Notes under the pieces: model-generated | Seen by the model: the letters and a program-made list of their open reading frames with translations, nothing else | Told to the model about the DNA's origin: nothing | Database searches by the model: none | Program-made: the position numbers and the translations under genes | Source: Pseudomonadota bacterium | GTDB taxonomy: Bacteria; Myxococcota_A; Bradymonadia; UBA4248 | Reading direction: 5' to 3' | DNA length: 47,190 nucleotides | NCBI GenBank assembly: GCA_017441205.1 | Contig: JAFRYG010000109.1 | Coordinates: forward strand, 1 to 47,190 | Part shown: positions 33,474 to 41,784 of the stretch, piece after piece | Layout of the letters: each line of letters starts with the position of its first letter | Numbering within the stretch: the stretch's first letter is position 1

Positions 33474-33578
33474 GGCGTATCGCCGCAGGCGATAGCCGCA
33501 TTCAAGTGAGTGTATTGGACGCCGCGCGGCCAATAGCGAGCGCCGCAGGGCGTACCGGCGGTGCCGGCAGCCTGCGAC
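33474..33578. repeat. Family-A hairpins in convergent gap
   Basis: TATCGCC/GGCGATA (33478-33494), TATTGG/CCAATA (33513-33535), and a CCGGC/GCCGG hairpin (33554-33567) within a GCAGG/CCTGC stem. They lie between the scramblase-like and radical SAM genes. Confidence 0.75.
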
Positions 33579-33590
33579 AAAAGAAAAGAA

Positions 33591-34514
33591 TTACTGTTTT
33601 CGCCATTCGTCCATTTTTGAGCATGAACGTGCGCATCCGACGGTGCAGTGGGCGGAACACCATGATTTTGCGGTATAAAACTGTTCTTTGCAGTCCTCGA
33701 AGGTGTATTCGGAGAGCGGTTTGGCGAATTTTTCGCGCTGCTGCGAGCACCAGTGGACCATGCCGAACTCATCAATATAAAGATAGCGGCTTCCGGCGCG
33801 GCATTTGAAGTCGGCCTGACCGGTTTTCATCATCGTCGTCCGGTAGTCGTGCGAGTCTCTGAAGTGCTGTCCCATGAGTTTTCGGACGTCTTCGTAGAGC
33901 TTCATGTTTTCTTCGCTGAGTTTGAGCTGGCCTGTGCCGTCATGGAGCAGAAGGACGCGCGGAGTAAAGCCGTGATCGATGGCGAAATGGATGACTTCGA
34001 GAACTTCCTCGGCCGGGGCCGATCCGATGACGCCGCTCATGACGACTTTGAATTTGGCCAGACGACTGACGATTTCGAGTTTATCGCGAAGCCTGTCGAG
34101 GACCTTGACCGTGACATCGTTGGGTTTGACGCCATCCACGCTGATTTGGAGGTGCTGAAGACCGGCATCGTTGAGTTTATTGACGACTTCTTCAGTAAAG
34201 AGCGTGGCGTTCGATATCATCTGGACTGAGGGCACGCCGATTTCCCTGGCATAGCGTATCAAATTGAATATTTCGGGGTTGAGCAGAGGCTCGCCGCCGC
34301 TGAATTCGACGGCCAGAGTGCCCAGTGCCTTGAGTTTGTCGATGCGCGAACGAAGCACGTCTGCGGGGATTGGATCCGAGCAGTGATCGAATTCGTTGCA
34401 GTAACCGCATTTGAGGTTGCAGCGGCGCGTGACGATGAGCTGCGCGAGGAAAGGTGAATAAAGGATATGATCGAGCGGATTGTGACCGTGGATATATTGG
34501 CTGATTCCAGTCAT
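33591..34514 (-). CDS. Radical SAM/SPASM-type protein
   Basis: This 307-residue iron-sulfur enzyme has the radical SAM triad in RRCNLKCGYC (Cys32, Cys36, Cys39) and SAM-binding motifs VEFSGGEPLLNP and LQHLQISVDGV. A C-terminal Cys-rich region (FKCRAGSRYLYIDEFG, VHWCSQQ, WCSAHCTVGCARSCSKMDEW) looks like a SPASM-type auxiliary cluster site. The substrate is unknown; relatives modify peptides or act in cofactor pathways, but no precursor peptide gene is obvious next to it. The start at 34514 follows GGAGG at 4 nt. The longer frame start at 34571 lacks a site. Confidence 0.88.
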   Translation of the reverse strand: MTGISQYIHGHNPLDHILYSPFLAQLIVTRRCNLKCGYCNEFDHCSDPIPADVLRSRIDKLKALGTLAVEFSGGEPLLNPEIFNLIRYAREIGVPSVQMISNATLFTEEVVNKLNDAGLQHLQISVDGVKPNDVTVKVLDRLRDKLEIVSRLAKFKVVMSGVIGSAPAEEVLEVIHFAIDHGFTPRVLLLHDGTGQLKLSEENMKLYEDVRKLMGQHFRDSHDYRTTMMKTGQADFKCRAGSRYLYIDEFGMVHWCSQQREKFAKPLSEYTFEDCKEQFYTAKSWCSAHCTVGCARSCSKMDEWRKQ

Positions 34515-34598
34515 GAAACCTCCGAAATTCAACAGAAATGAACGGCCTGTAGGCCGGTGGCACTTATACAACGTTTGGGGGCTTTTGGGTATTTCATT

Positions 34599-34627
34599 GT
34601 TGGGAGTTGGGAGTTGGGAGTTGGGAG
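34599..34627. repeat. Four GTTGGGA heptamers
   Basis: GTTGGGA is repeated four times without error. A second array of a different heptamer, CTAACGC/CTAACGA (34718-34738), lies in the same 34515-34905 gap. That gap otherwise shows only AT-rich sequence and probable promoter DNA of hsp20. Confidence 0.9.
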
Positions 34628-34905
34628 TAGAGCATAGCGGGCGATAGCCTGTTGCCGGATGGCGAAATCCAAGAGATCCGTTCTTCAGAAAGAATCCCGG
34701 TAATTGCTTGTAAAAAACTAACGCCTAACGACTAACGATTAAAAAAAAATGAAATATCGACTTGACGAATTACTGAACGTGCTAAACATATTTGCTCGTT
34801 GGTTGATGGAATGAATGAAACGCACGTTCAGGTGCGCTGCATATTTCATCAGATGTTTGTTTACGACGTTTTAGTATAAACGCTATTTATATAAGGAGAA
34901 ATGTT

Positions 34906-35331
34906 ATGTTTACACTTTGGAGTGATATTGACCGTTTGTTCAATCGTTCTTTTGCAGACTGGATGCTCAATGACAGAGCCTGGAGGCAGTTCAGTGATGA
35001 TGCCTGCTGCGGCATGCACAGAATGAATCTTCTGGATAAAGGCGAAAACCTGGAATTTGTAGCCGAACTTCCCGGTGTTGATGATAAAAATATGAATCTG
35101 ACGATCCACAATGATACGCTGACACTGAGCGCGAAACGTACTGTGGAACATGAAAAAGGCAACACCGTATATCTTGCGGAGCGCGGCAATTACGATATTC
35201 AGAGAAGCATTGCACTTCCTGCCAAAGTTGAAGCAGAAAAGGCTGCAGCAACCTTCAAGAATGGTATCCTGCGTGTAACGCTTCCGAAATCTGCAGAAAA
35301 TCAACCCAAACAGATTGCCATTAACGCATAA
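34906..35331 (+). CDS. Hsp20 family small heat-shock protein
   Basis: This 141-residue protein with an alpha-crystallin domain (EFVAELPGVDDKNMNLTIHN, then IQRSIALPAKVEAEKAAATF) has the family's A-x-x-x-NGILRVTLPK end. It holds unfolding proteins in a refoldable state. The N-terminus is LWSDIDRLFNRSFADWML, typical of oligomer-forming arms. AAGGAGA stands upstream of the ATG. The second hsp20 follows after 131 nt, with a very stable hairpin between them. Confidence 0.95.
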   Translation: MFTLWSDIDRLFNRSFADWMLNDRAWRQFSDDACCGMHRMNLLDKGENLEFVAELPGVDDKNMNLTIHNDTLTLSAKRTVEHEKGNTVYLAERGNYDIQRSIALPAKVEAEKAAATFKNGILRVTLPKSAENQPKQIAINA

Positions 35332-35339
35332 AATCTGAG

Positions 35340-35367
35340 GTTTCATGATGCTTTTGCATCATGAAAC
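35340..35367. other. Perfect 12-bp stem-loop between hsp20 genes
   Basis: GTTTCATGATGC and GCATCATGAAAC pair over a TTTT loop without mismatches. No T-run follows, so it is not a classical terminator. It could protect or separate the two hsp20 messages. Confidence 0.8.
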
Positions 35368-35462
35368 GACTTTGGGTTGAGTTGTTTAGGGTCTATTTGT
35401 TCAGTATATTAATTTCAAACATTTAACTCTTTTGAGAGTTTATATAATAGGAGTCAGTGAGT

Positions 35463-35849
35463 ATGTTGGAAAATACAGTTCAGAATAATCAGCAGCAGAA
35501 TGGTTATGTACAAAAAGCAGAGGAACAGAAACCGGTAAAAATCCGCGTACAGCAGGTACAACCCGATGTGGATGTTGAGGAAACCAAAGAGGATTATGTA
35601 CTGACCGTCGATATGCCGGGTTTGAATTCCGAAGATATCGATGTCAAACTCGATAAGGAAATCCTCACGGTCGAGGCAAAAGCAGAAGTCGAAGGACTTG
35701 CACCGCGTCATTATTACAGGCAGTTCCGTGTTATGAGAGGTTTGGATGCGACAAAATGCCGCGCCGATTACAAACTGGGCGTTCTGACATTAAAACTTGC
35801 CAAACCGACGACTGCGAAACCGCAGGCAATTAAGATTACGTGCGAATAA
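35463..35849 (+). CDS. Hsp20 family small heat-shock protein, second copy
   Basis: This 128-residue protein uses ATG 35463, since AGGAG is 9 nt upstream (only 3 nt from the in-frame GTG at 35457). It has a Gln/Asn-rich N-terminus and an alpha-crystallin domain (DYVLTVDMPGLNSEDIDVKL, LTVEAKAEVEGL, FRVMRGLDATKCRADYKLGV, LTLKLAKP). The end AKPQAIKITCE is also found as a separate fragment at 35923. It is shorter and more charged than the first copy. The two may form mixed oligomers. Confidence 0.93.
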   Translation: MLENTVQNNQQQNGYVQKAEEQKPVKIRVQQVQPDVDVEETKEDYVLTVDMPGLNSEDIDVKLDKEILTVEAKAEVEGLAPRHYYRQFRVMRGLDATKCRADYKLGVLTLKLAKPTTAKPQAIKITCE

Positions 35850-35922
35850 GTTGGAAGTTGTGAGTGAGTGGAGAGTTGGAAGATAATCCCCCTCCTCACC
35901 CAATGATTGGGCAAGAAACATT

Positions 35923-35962
35923 GACTGCGAAACCGCAGGTGATCAAGATTACGTGCGAATAA
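35923..35962 (+). pseudogene. 3'-end remnant of another hsp20 gene
   Basis: Forty nt match the last 40 nt of the upstream hsp20 (35810-35849) with three differences. In frame it reads TAKPQVIKITCE and then a stop. The body of the gene is missing, so it is either the tail of a lost tandem copy or a duplicated end. Confidence 0.7.
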
Positions 35963-35977
35963 TCTGAATTGAGTGAA

Positions 35978-36008
35978 AGAAAGCCGCCCCAGGGGCGGCT
36001 TTCTTTTT
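35978..36008 (+). terminator. Rho-independent terminator of the hsp20 unit
   Basis: AAAGCCGCCCC and GGGGCGGCTTT pair over a single A, then CTTTTT. Confidence 0.9.
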
Positions 36009-36027
36009 GGCTGCGTTATATGTATGT

Positions 36028-36240
36028 GAGCTTATAGCTTATAGAGGTGAATGCATGACCTCAATAATGGATAATTGCCTGATTCCATGAGCATTCGTAA
36101 TATTGAATGTATAATGCTGAGTGCTTTTTGAGCTTATAGCTTATAGCTTATAGAGGTGAAGTGCGTTATCAGGTACTTTAGCAAGGCCCTTTATGATTGC
36201 ATAACTTCTAACTCCTAACTCATAACTTCCAACCTAACGC
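36028..36240. repeat. GCTTATA and TAACTCC heptamer arrays
   Basis: GAGCTTATAGCTTATAGAGG (36029-) and a longer copy with one more GCTTATA unit (36130-36155) both continue AGAGGTGAA. At 36200-36240 units TAACTTC, TAACTCC, TAACTCA, TAACTTC, CAACC follow, reaching over the stop codon of the NAD(P)HX gene. Confidence 0.85.
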
Positions 36241-37814
36241 GTGCGAATTGCATCGATGATATCCGGGGCACACAAGGTGTTGCCCCGGATTTTTTCTGCG
36301 CTGCGTCCGGCGCGGCTGTGGCAGTTAACCGCGAGTGCTGCGGTTTCGAAGGCATCGAACCAGTGGCTGACGGCGCCGCATCGCGCCTGAGCGAGTATGC
36401 CGCCGAGGATTCCGGCCAGAACATCGCCGGATCCGGCGGTAGCCATGGCCGGATTGGGATAGGGCATAAGTCCGAAACGCATCTTTCCGCTTTTTCTCGA
36501 AGCAATGACGGTTGCATGGGATTTGAGGATGACCGTCATGGCATGTTTTTCTGCCAGTTTTTTGGCGGACTGAATGGGATCATAGAGGACTTCTCTGGGA
36601 GATATATCGAGCAGTCTTGCGGCTTCAGCCGGGTGCGGCGTCATAAAGCATTCGGATGCGGCGAATTTGATATTGATCTGCGACAAGGCCCAGAGTCCGT
36701 CTGCATCCAGCACGATTTTACCCGGATAACTGCCGCATGCATTGAGAAGATCGATGGCGGTCTGATCGCGTCCCAGACCGGGGCCGATCACGAGGACATC
36801 GGCTTTATCGAGGATATTCTGAAGTGCATCTGTACAGATTTGGCCGGAATCATCCAGAATTCTGCGCATCATGATTTCGTCGGGCCCATGGGATGCGCAT
36901 CGCATGGCTGCAGTGACGAGGCCGCATCCGGAACGCAGTGCACTCCTGCAGGCCATCCATACGGCTCCGCTCATGGATTCGCTGCCGCCGAGGACGACGA
37001 CATGGCCGCACGTTCCCTTGTGCGTGCTCAGTGAACGAGAAAATTCGCTCCAGTAGTTATTCTGGCAATATTCATCGCTCAGAATCAGACAGCGCATCGC
37101 GGATTTTGGCCAGGTTCGCAGACCGATGTCCACACAATAGAGATCTCCGCAGTGTTCTGGGCCTTCACCAAAAAAATGACCGGTTTTGGGGACACCAAAG
37201 GTGATCGTGTCTGTCGCGGCAATGGCTTTGGGAGGATTGGTATCATTGAGAGATCCACAGTAACCGGTTGCGGCATCGATTCCCGAAGGGATGTCAATGC
37301 TGACCACAGGACATGAAAGCTGCTCAATACAATGATATATTCTTGCCATGAGCACATTGTGGGACGGGCGGTATCCGGTTCCGAAAATGCCATCGATGAC
37401 GAGGATGTCGCGGCGGTGTTCCCATTCCAGGATCTTTCCGGCATCTGCGCTCTGGCGAAGAATCGTTCTCGGCAGGTGACTGACGCGCTGGAACATGGTT
37501 TGTGCATCCGGCGTTTTGGCGACGTTGTCTTCGAAACCAAAAAGATGAATGCTCAGACCGCATCGCTCCAGGTAATATGCCGCAACCAGGCCGTCGCCGC
37601 CGTTGTTTCCGGTACCGCAGAATATGAGTATTTCCCGGGTATTGGGATAATGACTGAGTACGTGCATGGCCACTTCGCGGCCGGCAATTTCCATCAATTC
37701 GCGGCCGCGTTCAGAAATTCCGGCGATTTCAGTGGCTTCCCATTTTCTGATGTCTTTGGGGAGTATGCAGTAATTGCCGTCAATATGTCTTGGGGGATGA
37801 TATGAAAATGCCAT
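36234..37814 (-). CDS. nnr: Bifunctional NAD(P)H-hydrate epimerase/dehydratase
   Basis: This 526-residue fusion repairs hydrated NADH and NADPH. The N-terminal epimerase (YjeF_N) shows CGTGNNGGDGLVAAYYL, VIDGIFGTG, VVSIDIPSGIDAATG and TITFGVPKTGHF. The C-terminal ribokinase-like dehydratase shows MTPHPAEAARLLD, LKSHATVIAS and ATAGSGDVLAGILGGILAQA. Both sets of active-site motifs are intact. The ATG at 37814 has GAGG upstream; an in-frame GTG 15 nt earlier is possible. A metabolite-repair housekeeping gene, standing alone. Confidence 0.95.
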   Translation of the reverse strand: MAFSYHPPRHIDGNYCILPKDIRKWEATEIAGISERGRELMEIAGREVAMHVLSHYPNTREILIFCGTGNNGGDGLVAAYYLERCGLSIHLFGFEDNVAKTPDAQTMFQRVSHLPRTILRQSADAGKILEWEHRRDILVIDGIFGTGYRPSHNVLMARIYHCIEQLSCPVVSIDIPSGIDAATGYCGSLNDTNPPKAIAATDTITFGVPKTGHFFGEGPEHCGDLYCVDIGLRTWPKSAMRCLILSDEYCQNNYWSEFSRSLSTHKGTCGHVVVLGGSESMSGAVWMACRSALRSGCGLVTAAMRCASHGPDEIMMRRILDDSGQICTDALQNILDKADVLVIGPGLGRDQTAIDLLNACGSYPGKIVLDADGLWALSQINIKFAASECFMTPHPAEAARLLDISPREVLYDPIQSAKKLAEKHAMTVILKSHATVIASRKSGKMRFGLMPYPNPAMATAGSGDVLAGILGGILAQARCGAVSHWFDAFETAALAVNCHSRAGRSAEKIRGNTLCAPDIIDAIRTR

Positions 37815-37904
37815 TTTTTGCAGCCTCACGAATATGGCGTTATGAATTGTATGTCCAGTTCCATTGGCTGGGCGATCTCAATGTATCACAATGGGAGACC
37901 ACGG

Positions 37905-38114
37905 ATGGCCACAAAACAGAAATTGACACTTTATTTTCCACCAGACTTGCTCGAAGAGGCTCGCCAGGAGGCTGAGCGTCAGGAGCGCACTGTATCATGG
38001 ATCCTGCAAAAAGCCTGGGAATTCGCCCGCAAGGAGATCCATAAAATGCCCGGGGCAGACGATCCCATCTGTGCCTGCGTCGCGAGAACCGACAGCGATG
38101 TGATGGGAAAATGA
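37905..38114 (+). CDS. TIGR04563-like ribbon-helix-helix protein
   Basis: This 69-residue protein reads KQKLTLYFPPDLLEEARQEA, ERQERTVSWILQKAWEFARK, EIHKMPG. A short strand (LTLYF) followed by two helices is the ribbon-helix-helix plan. The pattern matches TIGR04563, a family I associate with Myxococcota. The ATG at 37905 has GGAG 8 nt upstream; longer in-frame starts overlap the opposite-strand nnr gene and carry no site. It probably binds DNA; targets are unknown. Confidence 0.8.
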   Translation: MATKQKLTLYFPPDLLEEARQEAERQERTVSWILQKAWEFARKEIHKMPGADDPICACVARTDSDVMGK

Positions 38115-38203
38115 TTCATTGAGCATTGCGAACTGAACTTTTGCCTGTTTGGGTGATGATTGGCAAAAGGGATCAGTGGACGGATGTTCGATGTGAGGTG
38201 ATG

Positions 38204-38238
38204 GGCAGATCCTGTTCAGGGTCTGCCTGTTTTTTTTG
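38204..38238 (+). terminator. Rho-independent terminator
   Basis: GGCAGATCCTG pairs with CAGGGTCTGCC, followed by TGTTTTTTTT. It lies 89 nt after the ribbon-helix-helix gene. Confidence 0.85.
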
Positions 38239-38253
38239 ATTTAATTGTTTTTG

Positions 38254-38318
38254 GGGGGCCGGTTATGCCTGCGGCATACACCGGCTTCCGTGGGCTATGC
38301 CTGCGGCATACGCCCCGG
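38254..38318. repeat. Two family-A hairpins with identical TATGCC stems
   Basis: TATGCC/GGCATA at 38264-38278 with outer GCCGGT/ACCGGC, and TATGCC/GGCATA at 38296-38310 with outer GGGC/GCCC. Inner stems are identical but outer stems differ. The remaining gap to 38580 shows no gene. Confidence 0.85.
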
Positions 38319-38580
38319 TGGCGTCGCTGTGTTCACACGCTCCGCCTCGCCGTGACTTTGTATGGTCTGGGAAAACAGAAGCAGATGCATTGGCTGTGGA
38401 AGTAAAGCAAATGCGTAAATCGTTGATCTGGCGGATAAATGCTGAATTATTCAATGGCATTTTATGGCTATTTCAGATGCGTTCAGGCATAATACATACG
38501 GTCTGTATTGACTGAAGGCGGAGTACATCAACTTTTACTGACGGCACTGACTGTCATGAAATATATCGGGAGAAATGGAA

Positions 38581-40728
38581 ATGAAGCATTATTCAGGCAT
38601 CAATCATTTGTCATGGGCTGCAATCGCAGCTTTAGTGGTTTTGGCCAATAGCTGCGATGGTGAGAGCGTGAAGAGAACATGTTCCTCGTCCTGCAAGTCG
38701 AGTGATGCATACTGCGATCATAAAAAGAATGTGTATTATGAATGTGTATTTGATGGTGAATGCAGGGTGCTGAAACCTGAAAAGGAGGATTTCAGACTGC
38801 ATTGCGGTGATGTGTGCGTGACCAACTGCTCACTGAAGGATTCTGAAGATACGATACATTGCAACGCCGATGGAACGTATGATCGCTGCATGAAGGACAG
38901 CGAAAAAGATTGCACGCGCTGGATGACGCTGAGCGACGATTACGATAAGTATTGCAAGAATACCAAAACAAAGACATGCACGAATGAGTGTGAACTGGAT
39001 ACGACGAAGTGCGACAGAGAAAACAAAACGTGGAATTATTGTACTTACGGGGATTCTGAATGCCTCGCCTGGGAAAAGAGTAAGAATGAGTATGCATCCA
39101 AATGTCCTGAAGAGGCCGGGAAGGAATGTGTGCATCAGTGCATTGTCGATGAAGAATCGTGCGATTTTGATAACAATGTTTATAAATTCTGCATGGAAGA
39201 TGAGAATCATTGCCGGGTCTGGAAAGAAAGCAACTCGCTGTTTGGCAGTAAATGTGAAAAAACTGATGATTCATGTAAAACCTGTACACTTTCGGAAGTT
39301 AATTGCGATCCCGATCAGAAGGTTTATCTGACCTGTCAGGCCAGTCCCGATGGCTGCACCAAATGGGTTGCAGGAACGGTTCAGGAATATGATGAACACT
39401 GTGGTTCAGATGATAATCCGTGTATAGATGCCTGCAGAATCGGGGAAACAAGCAGCGACGGAACACAAATCTGTGTAAAGGATGAAAAGGGCTGTCTGGT
39501 ATGGGAGACACAAGAACTTCCCGATGATGACAAGGAATATGTCGTTGCAGAAATTCCGCCCAATGCCACGAATGTGCTCGCGGCTGTTGAGCCGAATGAG
39601 GAATGGTATGCACTCGTCTGGAGTACTGAGACCAAGAGCAGCAAGGCAAAAATATTTGTTCAAAGATTCCAGTTCCCCAATATTCCGATGGATGCGGCTC
39701 CCATCGAAATATATTCGGCACCTAAAAATGATGTCGATATGGTTCTGGAAAGCATGGATATCAGCAAAAGCGGCAATATTGCAGTCGGGTGGTCATTCCT
39801 GCCGGATGGTTCCAGACGTGTTGCTTTGATGGTTTTGGACAATCAGCTGAAGATGAAATATCAGCGAGGCGTTGCCAAAACATATTCAACGTTGATGGAT
39901 AGTATTATTGTTAGATTCGCTGCGGATGATCGATTGTATGCATTCTGGGAACACGACATATCAGGGGATAATGCCACCATAGCTATGGGCATTTTCTCAA
40001 AACCGGAATCCTATTCAGGGGATGCTGCAAAAGAAGCTGATGGTGAATATATGAAGACAGACGTGTTCAGGCTGAATCCCAATGCCGGTTTTGCCGATCT
40101 TGATTCGGTTTCGGATTTGGATTTTAAAATCGCCAACGATAATATCTACCTAACTTGGATACAGTATCACGATGGTACGGATGGGGTGGTCGATTATATT
40201 AAAACAGCCAGACTTGATATGAAGGGGAACGTGGTCAAGGAGCCGGTTTCAGAAAAAGTCGCTTCCAGTTATGAAAGCGGTTACGGGCTGGATTCTGTCG
40301 CGCTGGACTCGGGGCTGATTTCGTTCGCCTATGCATTTATGCCATCCAAGGATAAAACCGGAGTCAAATACAAACGATACCAGGATACGACCAAGCTGGC
40401 TGAAGTTAAGCTGAATGCTATGAAGGGGAGCGTCCACAGAATTAGTTCATGTATGGCTGCTTCGGGACTTTCATTGGTAATGTGGCAGGAGATTGAGGCT
40501 CCCGATGGGGAAATCGATGATTATTATATCTTCCCCGGCAATACCTACTGGACTGCAATTGATACCGAAGCCAAAGCCACACAGCAGATCAATTCGTCCA
40601 ATATTGATGGCCAGTATGCGATTAAGGCCTATTGTACACATAACAATAAATTCTATCTTTTGTGGAACAGCTGCGACAAAACACATTGCAATGTCATGTT
40701 CAGAAACGTGACTTCGCTGGTTAAATAA
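38581..40728 (+). CDS. Lipoprotein with tandem Cys-rich repeats
   Basis: This 715-residue protein starts at the ATG at 38581 (GGGAGAAATGGAA upstream) with a lipobox ending VVLANSC. Residues ~30-310 hold about seven repeats of ~40 residues. In each, C-x3-C and a third Cys are followed by a Y/F-x-x-C, then D/E-C/H-x-x-W and a closing Cys. Examples: CTNECELDTTKCDRENKTWN; CVHQCIVDEESCDFDNNVYK; CKTCTLSEVNCDPDQKVYLT. Six conserved Cys per repeat suggest three disulfides. The C-terminal ~400 residues look like a beta-propeller (EEWYALVWSTETKSSKAKIF, SGNIAVGWSFLPDGSRRVAL, NDNIYLTWIQYHDGTDGVVD). The surface-exposed role is unknown. Confidence 0.8.
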   Translation: MKHYSGINHLSWAAIAALVVLANSCDGESVKRTCSSSCKSSDAYCDHKKNVYYECVFDGECRVLKPEKEDFRLHCGDVCVTNCSLKDSEDTIHCNADGTYDRCMKDSEKDCTRWMTLSDDYDKYCKNTKTKTCTNECELDTTKCDRENKTWNYCTYGDSECLAWEKSKNEYASKCPEEAGKECVHQCIVDEESCDFDNNVYKFCMEDENHCRVWKESNSLFGSKCEKTDDSCKTCTLSEVNCDPDQKVYLTCQASPDGCTKWVAGTVQEYDEHCGSDDNPCIDACRIGETSSDGTQICVKDEKGCLVWETQELPDDDKEYVVAEIPPNATNVLAAVEPNEEWYALVWSTETKSSKAKIFVQRFQFPNIPMDAAPIEIYSAPKNDVDMVLESMDISKSGNIAVGWSFLPDGSRRVALMVLDNQLKMKYQRGVAKTYSTLMDSIIVRFAADDRLYAFWEHDISGDNATIAMGIFSKPESYSGDAAKEADGEYMKTDVFRLNPNAGFADLDSVSDLDFKIANDNIYLTWIQYHDGTDGVVDYIKTARLDMKGNVVKEPVSEKVASSYESGYGLDSVALDSGLISFAYAFMPSKDKTGVKYKRYQDTTKLAEVKLNAMKGSVHRISSCMAASGLSLVMWQEIEAPDGEIDDYYIFPGNTYWTAIDTEAKATQQINSSNIDGQYAIKAYCTHNNKFYLLWNSCDKTHCNVMFRNVTSLVK

Positions 40729-40745
40729 TTGGGATTGAGGTGCGA

Positions 40746-41783
40746 ATGAACCGGGACGGCATGTCTGGTATTTGGGCACGGCAGGGATTATGTCTGGACT
40801 GGATACGCAGGCTCAGACATTCGCTTCATGCGGATGACGAAGCATCCTGCGCGCAGAAACTCTGTGAATTTCAGGGCGACAACGGCCTTGAAATCACGGG
40901 ATTTGTGGATGCTGCCACGCGGCTGGCCCTGATCGACAGCTTTCCCGAACTTCGCATTCAGCTCATCGGCAATCATCTGCAGCCGCGCTGTTTGTTCGAG
41001 AATACTCTGAGCGATGGTGCGGTCTATGACCGCTGCGAAGCGATACTGATGTCCCGCCATGCCTGGGTGATGCCGCTGGATGAAGGGCTGCAGATACTCG
41101 CCGTGCGCGGCGTACAAAAGACGAGCGAAGGCTGGTTCCGGACTTCGACGGCCAGGGATTTTGCAGAAACACCCTACGGATCAAGGGTTCATTTCAGTGC
41201 TGCGCGCCCGGATTATGCAGATGCCATGATCGCCGTATTATGGCGCACCTCGGGTCGGAAAAATGTCCGTTTGTTCTGCGGCAATGTCAATCCCTGCGCC
41301 ATCTGGCCCCATGGGACAGCGCACCTGAACCATGGACAGTATTTCTATAAAATCGGCAGACATCGCACCCGGGAACCCGCACATATCGATGCCGTTCTTC
41401 AGATGGCCGAAAAATGGCCGGAAAACTGGATTTACGACAGAACCGAAGATTCCGTGCAGTACATCGCGCTCGAAGGTACATCCGATATCGAAGTTATTCG
41501 CAGTCACGGCGAGAGCCTCGATATCAGTGATGAAGACGTCCGGAATGCGGAAATGGCAATTGCTCACCGCGATCTGACGTATGTGGATGCTCTGCGCATC
41601 AAGATCAACATCCATACGTGCGCGTTCAATCGAGCTTCATCGCTGGGATGTCAGAACATTCTGCCGCAGGATTATGCGGATTTTATGCAGCTGCTTCTGG
41701 ATGCGGCAGAACGGCAGATTCGCAGATACGGATTTGCCCTTGAAATTCCCTATACGATCGTAGATGCGTCGATGAACGAATAA
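40746..41783 (+). CDS. Peptidoglycan-binding-like protein with an L,D-transpeptidase-like motif
   Basis: This 345-residue protein starts at the ATG at 40746 (TGAGG upstream). The N-terminal ~55 residues resemble a PG_binding_1 helix bundle (IRRLRHSLHADDEASCAQKL, FQGDNGLEITGFVDAATRLA). A central region has AIWPHGTAHLNHGQYFYKIG. Near the end INIHTCAFNRASSLGCQNIL gives a His followed by S-x-G-C, as in the active-site box of L,D-transpeptidases and related wall enzymes, although the usual Arg after the Cys is absent. No signal peptide is visible, so export is uncertain. It follows the lipoprotein gene by 17 nt. Confidence 0.6.
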   Translation: MNRDGMSGIWARQGLCLDWIRRLRHSLHADDEASCAQKLCEFQGDNGLEITGFVDAATRLALIDSFPELRIQLIGNHLQPRCLFENTLSDGAVYDRCEAILMSRHAWVMPLDEGLQILAVRGVQKTSEGWFRTSTARDFAETPYGSRVHFSAARPDYADAMIAVLWRTSGRKNVRLFCGNVNPCAIWPHGTAHLNHGQYFYKIGRHRTREPAHIDAVLQMAEKWPENWIYDRTEDSVQYIALEGTSDIEVIRSHGESLDISDEDVRNAEMAIAHRDLTYVDALRIKINIHTCAFNRASSLGCQNILPQDYADFMQLLLDAAERQIRRYGFALEIPYTIVDASMNE

Positions 41784-41784
41784 T

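Noticed and set aside
34761..34790. Possible heat-shock promoter before hsp20 (CTTGACG...)
   Set aside because: The second box cannot be matched to sigma32 or sigma70 at a convincing spacing.
35340..35367. Stem-loop considered as a terminator
   Set aside because: No T-run follows the stem on either strand.
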